Shown here: in pieces, positions 37,171 to 49,187 of the stretch
How positions within the stretch are numbered: position 1 is the first letter of the stretch
How the letters are laid out: every line of letters starts with the position of its first letter
Source of the DNA: Streblospio benedicti
Taxonomy: Eukaryota; Annelida; Polychaeta; Spionida; Spionidae
Assembly: GCA_019095985.1 (NCBI GenBank)
Contig: CM032659.1
Coordinates: 7,541,793 to 7,605,792, forward strand
DNA: 64,000 nt
Direction: 5' to 3'
The notes under the pieces: generated by a model
The model's input: the letters and a program-made list of their open reading frames with translations, nothing else
What the model was told of the DNA's origin: nothing
The model's database searches: none
Made by a program: the position numbers and the translations under genes

Positions 37171-38872
37171 TGGATAAAGTTATTACTATATTTCTTGGTA
37201 TTTATTTCATAATCGGAGTAGACAAGCATTTCTGATTTAACCCATGTTAGATCTTGTCACAGGTTTCATCATATAACTCCGTCAAATGGCATTTAGAAGC
37301 AGTGTCGTCGGGATTAAAAGTAGATAACTTTTTGTAAAACCTCATTATAAATGATCGTACATAATTCATTTTAATGTTACTTTAATATCTTAGGCATATA
37401 ACAAGAAATTTCAACACATTTACATCTGTTTCCTTATGGTAGCCATTCACATACTAGTGCCTGACGCAACATGCATTTATCACACCGCAAATACAGCAGC
37501 GCGTATACACATTTTTTCCGCGCTACCGGCGTGAAGTAGTTGAAATTATTTCAGTGCATTGCCGATGGTGGCGCTCTGAATGTAAACAAATATGGCCGCG
37601 GCCATGAAACTAAGGCAGACGTGATGGGAAACTAGTTTCCTTGGGCGAATATTTTATAAAAAATGTTACAAAAATTTGGCAAAATATTCATAGTGCGCCC
37701 GACGGAACCATGGTACGATTGGGATTGCAGAATTTGGTATGTTTGCGCGGCCAAAGGCGCAATGGCACAGCCTAGATTTAACACTACAGCATGTATGTGA
37801 AAAATCATCCATCTTTAATTCAAAACGGAAAATGCACTTGAGAACCGACAGGAGGCAAAAACCATAATAATGTTTCATTTGTGAGAAGGAATTCACAAGA
37901 TGTACTATATAAAAATCCACGTGAGACATCTTATTCTGATGGAAGTTCATTTATCCTGGATATACGAAGGTAATCATTATAGTTTTCAATCTGGATAATC
38001 CACTGCAATTTACACTAGGCTTTCAACAGCATCTGCTGTCTTGCCGGGGGGGGGGGGTTGCTCTTCCACAGTTGCGTTGGGTACATATGCTCAGCAGAAT
38101 GAATCCCAATTTTGAGATGACAAAATGTTTAAGACCCCCTTTTTCTTGACAGCCAAGTCCCAAAGGCCCCTAATTTCTCTAAATCTCAAAGCAAAGACCC
38201 ACACTTTTGTAAAATAGGAAACTGAAGCATGATCACATTGTGTTGTCTTCTAGTTTAATATAGATAGGAGCTTGCTTGGCAGAACAGTGAGCGTAGAATT
38301 GAATATAGATTCAATGTATTGTTTTAAACACCAATATTCAAGACCCCTATTCTGACATAAATCATATTTAAGACTCCCCATTTTACTTAAAATTTAGGCC
38401 CCTCAATTTGAACTCACCGTGGAGCATACCTACCCAAAACAGATGCTATATAGTGAGCCCCTAAAGATGCGGCTTACGAGTCTTTTACGTGAAATTTGTG
38501 TAATAAATCATTTAGTAAGAAAGAATATTTCAAAAAATATCTACAAACCCATACTGCTCAATTCATCTGAAGAGAAAATGATTAAAAAGTTCATTTATAG
38601 GTAATTTGAGTCTTGCATCGATTTTCGAACAATATATTGTTTAGAAGTTTGCATTGTGTCTCAAAATCTATAAATATACATAAAATGATGGCACAATGGT
38701 AGACTCAAGTAACTGCTTAGAGAGCTATTTTACAACTACTATGATTAGTTATTTTTATATACCCATGCTACATTTAACTTAAAACACATTTGAATCGTGA
38801 ATTATCAACTAAAATAAGGCAATATTCGTAAGTGTTGTTTTTGATAAATCTTATGTTGGACTCCTATAAATA

Positions 38873-41716
38873 GTGCCAGGTTTTGAAGTATATGGGCATG
38901 AACATGGAGAAAGGTCGATAGGGAATAATGTAATTGAAATACCTAAAGTAGATAGAATAAAGATGGAGAAAAGTGTACAAGTGTTGATAGGGAATGATGG
39001 ACTAGAAATACCTGAAATAGATGGAATAAAAATGGAGAAAGGTCTACAAGTGTTGATAGGGAATGATGGACTTGAAATACCTGAAATAAATGCCATAAAG
39101 ATGGAGAAGGGTGTACAAGTCTTTTTAGGGAACGCTGCACTTGAAATACCTATAGTGAAGAATGGAAAGAACATTATCAAGTGTTGTGTTTGTGAGAAAT
39201 CATTCCTTTCTGAAGAGACTCTAAAATGTCATATGAGATGCCACAATAAAGATAAGCCATATAAATGTAATGAATGTGGGATAAGTTTCAGTTTTAGTAC
39301 TTTGTATACACAGCATATGAAAATGCATATGTTTAAAAAGCATAATCCTCGTTTTCACTGCACTGAGTGTGAGAAATCTTTTGAGAATGAACATAATCTC
39401 ACTGTTCACATGAGAAGTCACGAAAAAGGTGAGTGCCAAAAATCATTTGTTGAGATCAAAAGCCTGATGAAACGTGATAGAACACATACTGAAGAGAAAC
39501 CTTTTCAGCAAACTGTATGTGAAAAATCATTCATTGATAGGAGCAGGAAGATTAAACCTCTTGTAACACATTTGAAACTTTTTCAATGCAATGTGCCGGA
39601 TAAATCATTTGGCATGAATTCTAGTAGTTCACTGAATATACACACGGTAACTCAGGTGAAAGAAAAACCTTTTCAAAGCACATTTTGTGAAAAATCATTC
39701 AGTGACAGCAGCAGTCTGAAACGACATATCAGAACACATGATGAGGAGAAACGTTTTCAATGTACCGTGTGTGAGAAATCATATAAGAAAAGATGGAATT
39801 TGACACTACATGAGAGAACACATACTGGCGACAAACCTTATCAATGCAGTGTGTGTGAAAAAGCATTTATTGTAAACAGTCACTTGTTGGAGCACATGAG
39901 AACACATACTGGAGAGAGGCCTTATCAATGCATGGTGTGTGAAAAAGCATTTAGGAGGAGTCATGCACTGAAAGATCATATGAGAACACATACTGGAGAT
40001 AAACCTTATCACTGCACTGTGTGTCAAATATCATTTGGCCGGAACAGCAATCTGAAAAAACACATGAGAATACATGCTGTAGACAAACTTTATGATCAGG
40101 ACACCATGTATGAAAAATCCTTCAGTGAGAGCAGCAGTCTGAAAAGACATAATTTAGCACGCGAGGAACCATTTCAAAGCCCTGTGCCTGATGAATCAGT
40201 TAGCATAAATAATTTGCAGAATATACCAACGAGAACACATGCTGGAGAGAAACCGTATCAGTGCACTGTGTGTGAAAAATCATTTATGGACAGCAGCAGT
40301 CTGAAAATTCATAAGTTAACACACAAGGAACCATTTCAAAGCACTGGGTCTGATGAAATTTTAGGGAGCATTAATAGATCCCAAAATATACCCATGAGAA
40401 CACATACTGGAGAGAAACCTCATCAGTGCATGGTGTGTGAAAAATCATTCAGTGATAGCAGAAGTCTGAAAATACATATTAGAACCCATGGTGAAGAGAG
40501 ACCTTTTCAATGTACTGTGTGTGAGAAATCATATAAGTACAGATGGAATTTGACAGTACACAAGAGAACGCATACTGGAGAGAAACATTATCAATGTGGG
40601 ATGTGTGATAAAGCATTTATTGTAAACAGTCACTTGTTGGAGCACATGAGAACACATACTGGAGAGAGGCCTTATCAATGCATTGTGTGTGAAAAAGCAT
40701 TTAGGAGGAGTCATGCACTGAAAGATCATATGAGAACACATACTGGAGATAGACCTTATCACTGCACTGTGTGTCAAATATCATTTTGCCGGAATAGCCA
40801 TCTGAAAACACACATGAGAATACATACTGTAGAGAAACCATATGATCTGGCAACCATGTGTGAAAAATCATTCAATGACCGCAGCAGTCTGAAAATACAT
40901 AATTTAGCATGCGAGGAACCATTTCAAAGCCCTGTGCCTGATGAATTAGTTAGCATAAATACTTTGCAGAATATACCAACGAGAACACATGCTGGAGAGA
41001 AACCGAATCAGTGCACTCTTTGTGAAAAGTCATTTATGGACAGCAACAGTCTGAAGATACATAATTTAACACACAAGGAAGCATTTCAAAGCACTGGGTC
41101 CGATGAATTAGGGAGCATTGATAGATCCCAAAATATACCCATGAGAACACATGCTGGAGAGAAACCTCATCAGTGCATGATGTGTGAAAAATCATTCAGT
41201 GATAGCAGAATCCTGAAAATGCATATTAGAACACATAAGAAAGAAAAACGAATTAGAACCCATGGTGAAGAGAGACCTTTTCAATGTACTGTGTGTGAGA
41301 AATCATATAAGTACAGATGGAATTTGATAGTACACAAGAGAACGCACACTGGAGAGAAACCTTATCAATGTGGGATGTGTGAAAAAGCATTTATTGTAAA
41401 CGGTCAACTGTTGATTCATATGAGAACACATACTGGAGAGAGGCCTTATCCTTGCACTATGTGTGATAAATCATTTAGGAGGAGTCATGCACTGAAAGAT
41501 CACATGGGAACACATACTGGAATCAAACGTCATAAAAGACCTTGTCAATGCGCTGAGTGTGGGAAAGTATTCAAAAGTAGAGCATATCTGGTACGACACA
41601 TGGGATCACATATGAGAGAAAAGTCTTATCAGTGTGATTTTTGTGGCAAATTGTTTAGGGATAAATGGGGCCTGACTAAGCACTGGAAAATGCATTGCCA
41701 TAGATTAAAACAGTAA
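38873..41716 (+). CDS. C2H2 zinc-finger protein, about 20 intact fingers
   Basis: The open frame is about 947 codons. The first in-frame ATG is at 38963. The frame opens upstream after a TAA at 38867, so an upstream coding exon joined near 38874 or 38880 is also possible. Both of those acceptors need a phase-1 donor. Residues about 20-100 are a 23-residue tandem repeat (LEIPEIDGIKMEKG type) with no KRAB, BTB or ZAD domain recognised. I count 20 intact C-x2-C-x12-H-x3-H fingers, most with TGE[KR]PYQC-type linkers. Several decayed fingers have lost Cys (for example YDQDTMYEKSF). A block of about 750-774 bp is present three times, marked by the fingers CEKSYK(K/Y)RWNL at about 39.77, 40.52 and 41.30 kb. 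The likely role is nuclear sequence-specific DNA binding; the targets are unknown. Confidence 0.9.
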   Translation: MPGFEVYGHEHGERSIGNNVIEIPKVDRIKMEKSVQVLIGNDGLEIPEIDGIKMEKGLQVLIGNDGLEIPEINAIKMEKGVQVFLGNAALEIPIVKNGKNIIKCCVCEKSFLSEETLKCHMRCHNKDKPYKCNECGISFSFSTLYTQHMKMHMFKKHNPRFHCTECEKSFENEHNLTVHMRSHEKGECQKSFVEIKSLMKRDRTHTEEKPFQQTVCEKSFIDRSRKIKPLVTHLKLFQCNVPDKSFGMNSSSSLNIHTVTQVKEKPFQSTFCEKSFSDSSSLKRHIRTHDEEKRFQCTVCEKSYKKRWNLTLHERTHTGDKPYQCSVCEKAFIVNSHLLEHMRTHTGERPYQCMVCEKAFRRSHALKDHMRTHTGDKPYHCTVCQISFGRNSNLKKHMRIHAVDKLYDQDTMYEKSFSESSSLKRHNLAREEPFQSPVPDESVSINNLQNIPTRTHAGEKPYQCTVCEKSFMDSSSLKIHKLTHKEPFQSTGSDEILGSINRSQNIPMRTHTGEKPHQCMVCEKSFSDSRSLKIHIRTHGEERPFQCTVCEKSYKYRWNLTVHKRTHTGEKHYQCGMCDKAFIVNSHLLEHMRTHTGERPYQCIVCEKAFRRSHALKDHMRTHTGDRPYHCTVCQISFCRNSHLKTHMRIHTVEKPYDLATMCEKSFNDRSSLKIHNLACEEPFQSPVPDELVSINTLQNIPTRTHAGEKPNQCTLCEKSFMDSNSLKIHNLTHKEAFQSTGSDELGSIDRSQNIPMRTHAGEKPHQCMMCEKSFSDSRILKMHIRTHKKEKRIRTHGEERPFQCTVCEKSYKYRWNLIVHKRTHTGEKPYQCGMCEKAFIVNGQLLIHMRTHTGERPYPCTMCDKSFRRSHALKDHMGTHTGIKRHKRPCQCAECGKVFKSRAYLVRHMGSHMREKSYQCDFCGKLFRDKWGLTKHWKMHCHRLKQ
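38920..39165 (+). repeat. In-frame 69-bp tandem repeat in the zinc-finger gene's N-terminus
   Basis: About three and a half copies of a 69-bp unit encode the 23-residue repeats LEIPxIxxIKMEKGxQVLIG(NDG). The copies are nearly identical at DNA level in the middle and more diverged at both edges. The reading frame is preserved through all copies. Confidence 0.85.
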
Positions 41717-41746
41717 TATTGTATTATTGTAACAATAGTAACCATA

Positions 41747-41960
41747 TCACTGCCATTCATGGATCTTTGTACTTTGGCCCAGTACTACTGCCACCACAGC
41801 CATTGCGAGTACTGTAGCAGGTTGGAACTGTAGTTGTGATGCAGCCCCCTTCTTGTTACACAAGTCCTTAGAACAGAAACATCGGGCGCCGTTACATCCA
41901 TCCTCATGGGTGTCGTCATCAATGACATCATTAGTTATACACTCATGGAGAGAGTCACCC
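41747..41960 (-). CDS. Terminal exon of a Ly6/uPAR (three-finger) type surface protein, partial
   Basis: The minus-strand frame ends at a TGA (41747-41749). A possible acceptor (TTTTTGAG) sits at about 41961, phase 2. The encoded end reads HEC..., DGCNGARCFCSKDLCN, a short polar linker, then a hydrophobic stretch (ATVLAMAVVAVVLG) and a short polar tail. The closing pattern CxCxxDLCN followed by a hydrophobic C-terminus is typical of three-finger (Ly6, quiver, ET-module) proteins that receive a GPI anchor. Upstream exons carrying the other cysteines were not identified, so a stranded pseudo-exon is possible. The stop lies 30 bp from the stop of the convergent zinc-finger gene. Confidence 0.55.
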
Positions 41961-42050
41961 CTCAAAAAGTTACAGCTCTGTCAAAGTATTTATATAGGAG
42001 GGTGTTGTTCGTACTTGTTCATCTATAACTTACTGTTATATCATGCACAA

Positions 42051-42056
42051 AATAAA
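42051..42056 (+). terminator. Poly(A) signal AATAAA, probably for the zinc-finger gene
   Basis: This is the first clear AATAAA downstream of the zinc-finger stop codon (about 335 bp). Transcription to this point would cross the opposite-strand Ly6-like exon. Confidence 0.4.
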
Positions 42057-43469
42057 AAAATTAAAAATAAAATTACAATCTTTGAAATCTTTTAGACCCT
42101 GTTGGTTCATTGTACTCACGCATATACCCCACCCCAAATCTGCCACTGTAGAAATAATAGATCTCATTCTTTAACATCTTGTCAAAAGAAGAATGTGAAA
42201 ATAACACATTTGAAGTCTGATTCACAATGTGACGAAATTGAATGATTGCAACTGTCATCGAGTATTATAAATCACATATTCGTGGTGCAGATGCCTTTCT
42301 TTATTGCTAGTAATACTCGATTGTATTGTAAAATGAAATAATTTAAGTTTAAAAAACTTTAAAGCAGGCGCCATGTTAGCTTTTGCGCATGTGCACTAGT
42401 TGGCACCCTACTCTACTTATATTTATCGCAACGCACAAACGATAGCGGGAGAATTCATTTTCAGTGCGCTAAGTTACATCTAATTGATGGCGTGATCCAG
42501 CCCAAACCACTTTCGTTTCATAAAATCTAGGTCGCATGGAACGGCAAAATTTGGTCAATGTCTGTCAGTGACGATGCATGTAATAGTACATATTTTTATG
42601 AAACTATCAGAATGCTGTAATAAACCTACAGCCTGGACGTAATGATTTTACAGACCTCAAAAAACGTAATTTTACGGGTATTTCCCGTACCTTAAAGTTC
42701 ACATCTCTGCATATTATGCCTCCGAATTTGTGCAATCCTGGCTACGCCACTGTACAAATAATGCTTTGACATGCATATAAATTTGAAATAATAACCTAAA
42801 TTGATATTCCAGCACTATTTTGTGCCTTTGAGACAACTATAATCAAACACAGATGATATCTAAATGTTTGATAATGGACTATATGGCAGACTACCTGTGC
42901 GGTAATATTTGAAGTATTATAATAAAAAGAGTATGATAATGATGAAAAAATGGGAAGTGGTAGACATGGTAAAATCTCAGACTCTGAATCGGAATCAGAA
43001 TCTGAAATAGAGTTACAGCCATTCTAAAATTCATATTCATGAATCCCAGGAAAATTCAATGACTTCACGACTTTATATCAGATATCAATTTTTTCAAGAG
43101 ATTTTTTACCAGTAGATACCTACCGGTAGTTTCATCTCAATAGGGGCTATGTAAAGATCAAAGATGACAATAATATGTAAATAATTGAGTTCTATTCTTC
43201 TTTTGCACACATCTACAGAAATAGAAATTTTACCATGTTATGATGTTGTCCGTGTGTGGGTCTCTCACAAAGTGGTCAAAAATTAGACTTTGGAAGATAT
43301 CAAGATGCCAAGTATAACAGAATTTTATTTCTACTCAAACAGCATGTAAATTACCAGTTTAACCAAAATTCAATGACTTTTTACAAAATGTCATTTTTTC
43401 AATGACTACAAAATTCAATGACTTTTCCAGGATCTTGAAAAAATATAAATTTCAATGACTTTCACTTGA

Positions 43470-43624
43470 ACGGATTGGGGGGGGGGTCATACTTTTCATT
43501 TCTCAATTACTGGTGGGTCGGACTTTTATTTTGTAATATATTTGGGGGTCGGACTTTCATTCTCGGATCGTTCAAAAATCTGCCTGACCCCCCCCAGCAA
43601 ATTGTAAATGACCGGTCCCTAACA
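43470..43624. mobile_element. Probable degraded copy of the 46.4-kb MITE type
   Basis: G-rich and C-rich arms (GAACGGATTGGGGG at the left, AAATGACCGGTCCCTAA at the right) with internal GGTCGGACTTT repeats resemble the element at 46.4 kb. The left end is eroded. Confidence 0.45.
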
Positions 43625-45650
43625 CGGCTATTTATTGTTGAAACGTTAAACACATAGTTTGGAACAAGTTTTGGAATATTCATTAATCAAAGCAGGTAAA
43701 AAGAAGTGTGTCTGTTTCGGCTGTTACTAAACAATTGCTGCAGCTCAAATCATAAATCTAACATAGAAGTACGATTCTATTCGCACAGTGGGGGACGAAT
43801 CAGGTTCTGGGTCAGGTGCTGGCTGCATGGATGGAGATGACGACTCTGATTGTGAATGAAAAGATATGTTGCCATAGAATTAGTGTAGTACTAGTAGTGC
43901 AGATGTTTTTTGTTTTTTTTCATTTCAGGTTCGAGCAGTGGATCAGGTCCTGAAGCAGTGGATGAATGAATAATTTTTCTGCCACAAGAATAATCATGAA
44001 ATATCTGACAATATGCATGTATTAGTAATTGAAAAGAAATAGCAGAATAGCAATAAAATTGTTTCTAAAAATATTTTCAATATGACAACTAACACAAAAT
44101 AGCACACAATGCACTTAAAACACCATCAGTGTGGGGAGAGAGAGGGGGGCATCCTCTCATTGCTGTGGACCCATTCCATAGATTCAATACTCAATCATTC
44201 CCAATCATTTGTAGACCACTCCCAATCCCTTACACACCATTTCTTTTTCTCCATGATGAAATGTATGGAATTGGGTGCTGGATAAAATCTGACCCATGGT
44301 AAACAGAGAGTAATATCCAAATAATTGCTATTTGAAAATTATTACTCCTGATTTACATTTTGTGAATTAGCAGTTAGAAATGACGTGCAAAAAATATGTA
44401 CATTTATTTTTATTTATTTATTTTTACAGTACATAAAGGCCTAAACAAAGCTGGTGGTGCAATTACGTGTACAATAATCCATAATGCACTTCGCATTAAT
44501 TAAACATAGGGTGCACGCAGGTGCTATTTTTCCCTACATTGCTTTTTTTTTCACTTATAGTCTAATAACTAGTACACAATTGACAAGTGGTGTCTCAGAG
44601 TTGGTTACAAAGACAGGATTTCTTCTACGATTTCTGTTCTGACATGAACATTTCTAACTCTATCACAGAATATATTTGGATGTCTAACTCAGATCTGCAT
44701 AATAATTGCACATGATGCACCAGTAACAATATGTTCGCATTGTCCCATCATTGCATAGTGAATTTCATAAATTTACCATCTGTTAAAATAGGCTTTCATT
44801 TTACCGGTATTTCTGTATATTATGCAAAATAATGAAAATGGTACTGTTCTACAGGTTCTGGACGAAGAAAAACATTGATGATCTTTCATTGCATTCAATA
44901 GACAAAAATATTAATTAATACACTACATATATGCAATTCCAATATTTATGAACACGCCACAATGTTTCAAAGTTAAATTCATAGAAACAGGGCATGTGGC
45001 AAGAACAGGCATTTGTAGTATGTATGAGAATAAATAACAATGATATTAGTGCTAATAATTTTTGTGTTAAAAAAAATTATATTTTTTGTAAGCTCAGCGC
45101 CGATGCATCTGACAACATTACTGGCTTAACTTGCTTTAAACTTATTCGTTGAAAAATAAACCTATTTTGAATGTATCATAGAATAGTTATACATGGCATA
45201 TACAATGTTTGAAAGTTTACAAATAAAATACAAACTCGTTATCTTAAATCCGTAGGAATAACAATAAAATGCTCCAGATGGCCAATAGCTAGAATATTCA
45301 ACAAATATCTGTTCCTAATCAGGTTTGAAGGGAGATATAACTAACCTCGAGATAACAGAAACAGTTGAGAGGGAAATTGAGATAAAAATGTCTTACTGTA
45401 CAAATAAAAATGCTTGGTGAAAGTTGCTTTTATTCGGATTATGAGACAATTATCACGTGTGTCACTAATCATCTGTCTCAACTTGTACTTGACAGTGTAG
45501 GACATCTTGATGATAAGCACGCAAGAACAAAACAAAACACAATATACAATAAAATTGAAACAAGAATAACAAACACAAACAGCCAAATATACAACAAGAA
45601 TAGCTACTTTAAAATGACACACGAAAATAATTAGTATCACACACAAAACA

Positions 45651-45960
45651 ATGGCAGATCCAGGTTTTGGAAGGGGGGGGGTTGTCGCACGTGTTATGCT
45701 CAGTGGCCAGACAAATATACTTGTTTAGAAGCAATATGATATGTTCTGTGTATTCTGAAAGTTTCATTCTTTTAAACTGCCTGTTAAAGTATTTAAGGCA
45801 ATTTAAATAACACGCAATAAGACCACGTGAACGCAACAAATGTCAACCGAATGATTTTCAAGGAAAAGGGTGTAGGGGCGCATTTCATGAAAAACCCTAT
45901 AAAAATAAAGTAAATTGGTGGGAACCTGGGGGATGGTTTAAGCCCCTGGTAGATCTGCAA
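45651..45960. mobile_element. MITE of the TGGCAGATCCAGG family
   Basis: It begins ATGGCAGATCCAGGTTTTGG plus a G-run and ends AGCCCCTGGTAGATCTGCAA, an inverted pair with a 280-bp AT-rich middle unlike the shorter copies. Confidence 0.5.
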
Positions 45961-46413
45961 TCATGCAAATCGTGTCTGTTACAACGATGGAGAAATTCTC
46001 TTTTAAAAATTGAATTCCGGTAATTGGGACAAGAATAGCAACCGGGATTTTTTAACAATTCTGCCCCTGTGGTTAGTACAATCATAAATCGTGTCTATTA
46101 CATGCACCGCTCAGTGATCCGATAGCATGAATGTGCACAATTATATTGATTGTCAGCATTAGTGTGGTGACTATCAACCCTTTGACAAATTCTAACACGA
46201 CTATAGTTTTCCAATCCACACAGCTTGTTCACAAATTTCATTACTGGCCCATCGTCAATTCATGAATTTGTAGGATAAACTTTGGAAAAATAAAATTGTA
46301 GAATATTGATTTTCAACACAAACATAGTATGTTTAATTTTAACAACGACTCTATTAAAACATAAAATGAAACAGTTAATGCGTACATGTACTTCGAAATT
46401 TCACTTCGTATAA

Positions 46414-46589
46414 GGGATCGTTCATTATCTATGAGGAGGGGCCGTAGGAAATTAAGGGGGCGCCAACTTTGTACATGAAATTGGGGCGGGCCATCAACTT
46501 TGTACATGAAAAAAGAGGGGGGTCTCAGACTTTGTATAGATATTTTCAGAAAATCCTCCACACCCACCCCATAAACAATAAACGGTCCC
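46414..46589. mobile_element. Short MITE flanked by TAA duplication
   Basis: GGGATCGTTCATTATCTATG at the left pairs with ATAAACAATAAACGGTCCC at the right. TAA lies directly outside both ends (46411-46413 and 46590-46592). A 3-bp TAA target duplication with GGG termini fits PIF/Harbinger. Internally it has an approximate direct repeat of CAACTTTGTACATGAAA. Confidence 0.7.
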
Positions 46590-47176
46590 TAACATATACG
46601 TAAAAAGGGCGACATAATGAGACCTACGTATGTTGTTCGCCCGCTTTTACGCAGCTTAACACACCAATGCACGAAAGCCAATAGCACGGCGGGTGCGTTG
46701 TGTTCACAAGGAGAACTGTCCTGGTGTATGTAAACAGCTCGTATTTCAGGTTTTGTGGTGTGGTGTTCTCCTCAAATCCATGGTATAATTGGAATTTCCA
46801 ATCAGGCTCCATGCTATAGGCCATTTACTGTATGCCTCCTACTTAAAAACTACAGGTGAAAGACGAACAAACATTGTACTAAGTTCGAATACAGTTCATA
46901 AAAGATGGCTTTTCTACAAAGTCCACTTACATCCTCTTACTACCTAAGCAAGTTATACATCCCTCTTCATATAAACCACAAAGCTAAAAAAAAGCTGCAG
47001 TTGGACTCATGTCCACAGAAGCATACCGTATTACATGGACCGTCTATATAGAATAAGGAATATGTACAATACGTGCTCAACATATAGCTCCATGCATCCT
47101 GTTAATAAAGTGCTCCTGTTGGTAAATAGAACCATCTTTGCATTACACAAAGAAGTGTCTTCCCCATCCTCCTCGT

Positions 47177-49187
47177 CTACTGGCCCATACAGACAGGACA
47201 GCCGGGGCACATGCGTCCCTTGTACGCCACCAGCGGCGTAATCTGGTCCCACAGTGAGCAGGGTGCGGCGAGGCAGTCGCCCAGGAGTGCTGCCACGGGG
47301 CACTGCACACTCTCCAGCTCGCCCGGCCCCGTGGAGGGGATGGACGAGTCCTGCGATGATGACCCCTCCGCAGTGGCAGCGGCGTCAGGTGTCACCACTA
47401 CCGGGACCGGCGGTGGTGGCCGCACCACGTCCGAGGACAGCCCTTCTGGCGGACCACCGCCGAGTGATGACCGCCGCGAGTCCTCATCAACATCCTCATC
47501 AGCATCGTGGGATGATGAGAAGTCGTCGAGAGCCAGGCCGATGAGCTTGGCTGCTCCTGCCGCTCCCGCCAGAGAGCTGCCCCCGCCGCCACCGACGGTA
47601 GCCGGCTTGGTGGCCGCCGGCTCCAGAGGCACGGGGGGTGAGAGGGGCAGGTCCAGCCGGCTCAGAAGCGCAGAGAACGAGTTCCGTAGTGACGCCCACT
47701 TGTCCTGTGCTGGTACAGCCGGGGAGGGTTTCTTGGTGGCCGTTGGCTTGGTCTGGGTGGTCAGCTGGTGGAACACGGTCGATTTGGAGTACGTTGTGGA
47801 CTTGTACTTTGATGGAGACGTTGTGTATACCTGAAACATATGTTCAGCCTTCATTTATAATTTAAGCACTGCTAGTTACGGGTCTTACTAGGATGCTAAC
47901 ATGTAAACGCTGATTTGAGACCTCTAGGGGGCTTACGACTGATCAGTGGTGTCTTGCGTTCACATAACCCATAGCATGCAGGTCTACTATGGACCAAAAC
48001 ACATCCCTGACAACCAATAGCATAATATAGAGACGCTCAAAACGCAAGAAATGTACAAATGTCGCACTTTCAATTTTGATTATCCGTGCTGTTATGTTGC
48101 TGTATCGCTCGGAGTGTTGCAATTTGTTTTTGTATGGTTTTCAACTTTTCAACCATGACCGTGTCTTTCCTGTACAGTAACGCCTCAACCAGACAGTCAC
48201 AACAATTTATGGTACATGAAAAATACCACAAGCGAAACACGTGCCATAAAACAACGTCTGCGGGACAGCCAATACGGCACGTAACAGAGGCTGGTTCGGC
48301 TTCAATAGTCGGGACCGTCTGAGCCTCACATAGCTCCATACCTTTGCCGTGGTTTTGGGCGGCCGTTCAGGCTGCTCTGGGGCGAGGGTCGGCACGAAGA
48401 CGGGAAGGCCGGAGGCTCCACCGCGAGGGGAGTCGGCGGCGGCAGGTGCAAGCTCTTCTGGGATGGCGGCCACCGAGTCTGGAAGAGAGACAGACACAAT
48501 AGTGGAATCACTGTGAGAATGTGAGAAGAATTTACAGCCTCAATCAGCTGCAGCAGACACTGAAGACCGATTTAAACAAAGACGCGTAATACAGGCCTTT
48601 ACCGGGGGTCATTAGGATATCCCACGTCCTTAATCAGTCTATATGGGCTTATAGTTTTATTGACTTCAACTCATAGTAGCTGTTAATGTCTTTTTCATTT
48701 CACAAGGTTTTTACCAATCCATTCAATCGCCTACGTAATACAAGATGATAAAACGCGACTTATAATAACAGCAGTGACCTATGCTACCTAATCTAAAATA
48801 TCCATTGTTTATGCGGATCTTATACACTCATAATAAAAATTCGTGAAAACAAAAAATTAGCAGAAAGAAAAATATAGTTGATCTGAAACTTGAGCATGTG
48901 ATGCGTAGATCAGTATCCTAATGTTGTATGCATTAAAGCTGCATGGGATCACGTACCCGTGGGCAGGAGCATTGCGGCGCCGCTGGGTTCCACCTCCTCC
49001 TGGTCACACCCGTCCTCCCCGGGCGCGGACGGCTCCCCCCGGCAGCGCGGACACCCCGGGCAGCACGCCCCCGCCAGGAAGGGGAGACGCACGCGCGGCA
49101 CGTAGCGTGCGTGCGGCGGGCACGGCGGCGCAGGGCCCGGGCAGTCGAACAGCGGGCACAGGTCACCGGCGGGCAGCAGCGGCAGCG
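47177..49187 (-). CDS. Cys-rich, probably secreted protein with two CPGCPxC modules (VWC-like), 3' three exons
   Basis: Three minus-strand exons join in phase: 49187-48957 (enters phase 1, donor GTACGT), 48478-48342 (acceptor CTCTTCCAG, donor GTATGG) and 47830-47177 (acceptor TGTTTCAG, stop TAG). Together they give about 339 residues. The first exon encodes CPLFDC, then PPC, then AGACCPGCPRC. The last exon ends with VQC...GDC...APC and RMCPGCPVCMGQ. These are two copies of one short cysteine module resembling the end of von Willebrand factor C domains. Between them the chain is low-complexity: Pro/Ser/Ala-rich, a Gly run and an acidic DEDVDED patch. The 5' exons, including any signal peptide, were not found. 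Extracellular location is inferred from the cysteine pattern only. Confidence 0.7.

Larger units (their letters stand above)
29867..38872. other. Gene-poor stretch between the ankyrin/Mab-21 and zinc-finger genes
   Basis: It begins with the AT-rich 3' flank. Two GC-balanced patches (32.09-32.23 and 35.02-35.23 kb) are unlike the surroundings and carry TAATCA/ATTAAAAT sites, so they may be conserved regulatory DNA. MITEs and a CAG/CAA tract are listed separately. No coding exon is supported. The 61-codon frame at 38419 ends in a donor-like site but does not fit the zinc-finger frame. Confidence 0.5.
41961..47176. other. Gene-poor stretch
   Basis: AT-rich, with MITE copies listed separately. 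The missing exons of the Ly6-like gene should lie here or beyond if that gene is real. None could be recognised. Confidence 0.5.

Noticed and set aside
38419-38604. Upstream exon of the zinc-finger gene ending in an AG|GTAATT donor
   Set aside because: Its phase (2) does not fit either candidate acceptor of the zinc-finger exon, and the peptide shows no known domain.
47211-47834. 207-codon plus-strand frame
   Set aside because: Shadow of the terminal CPGCP exon; the minus strand has matching splice sites and the cysteine modules.
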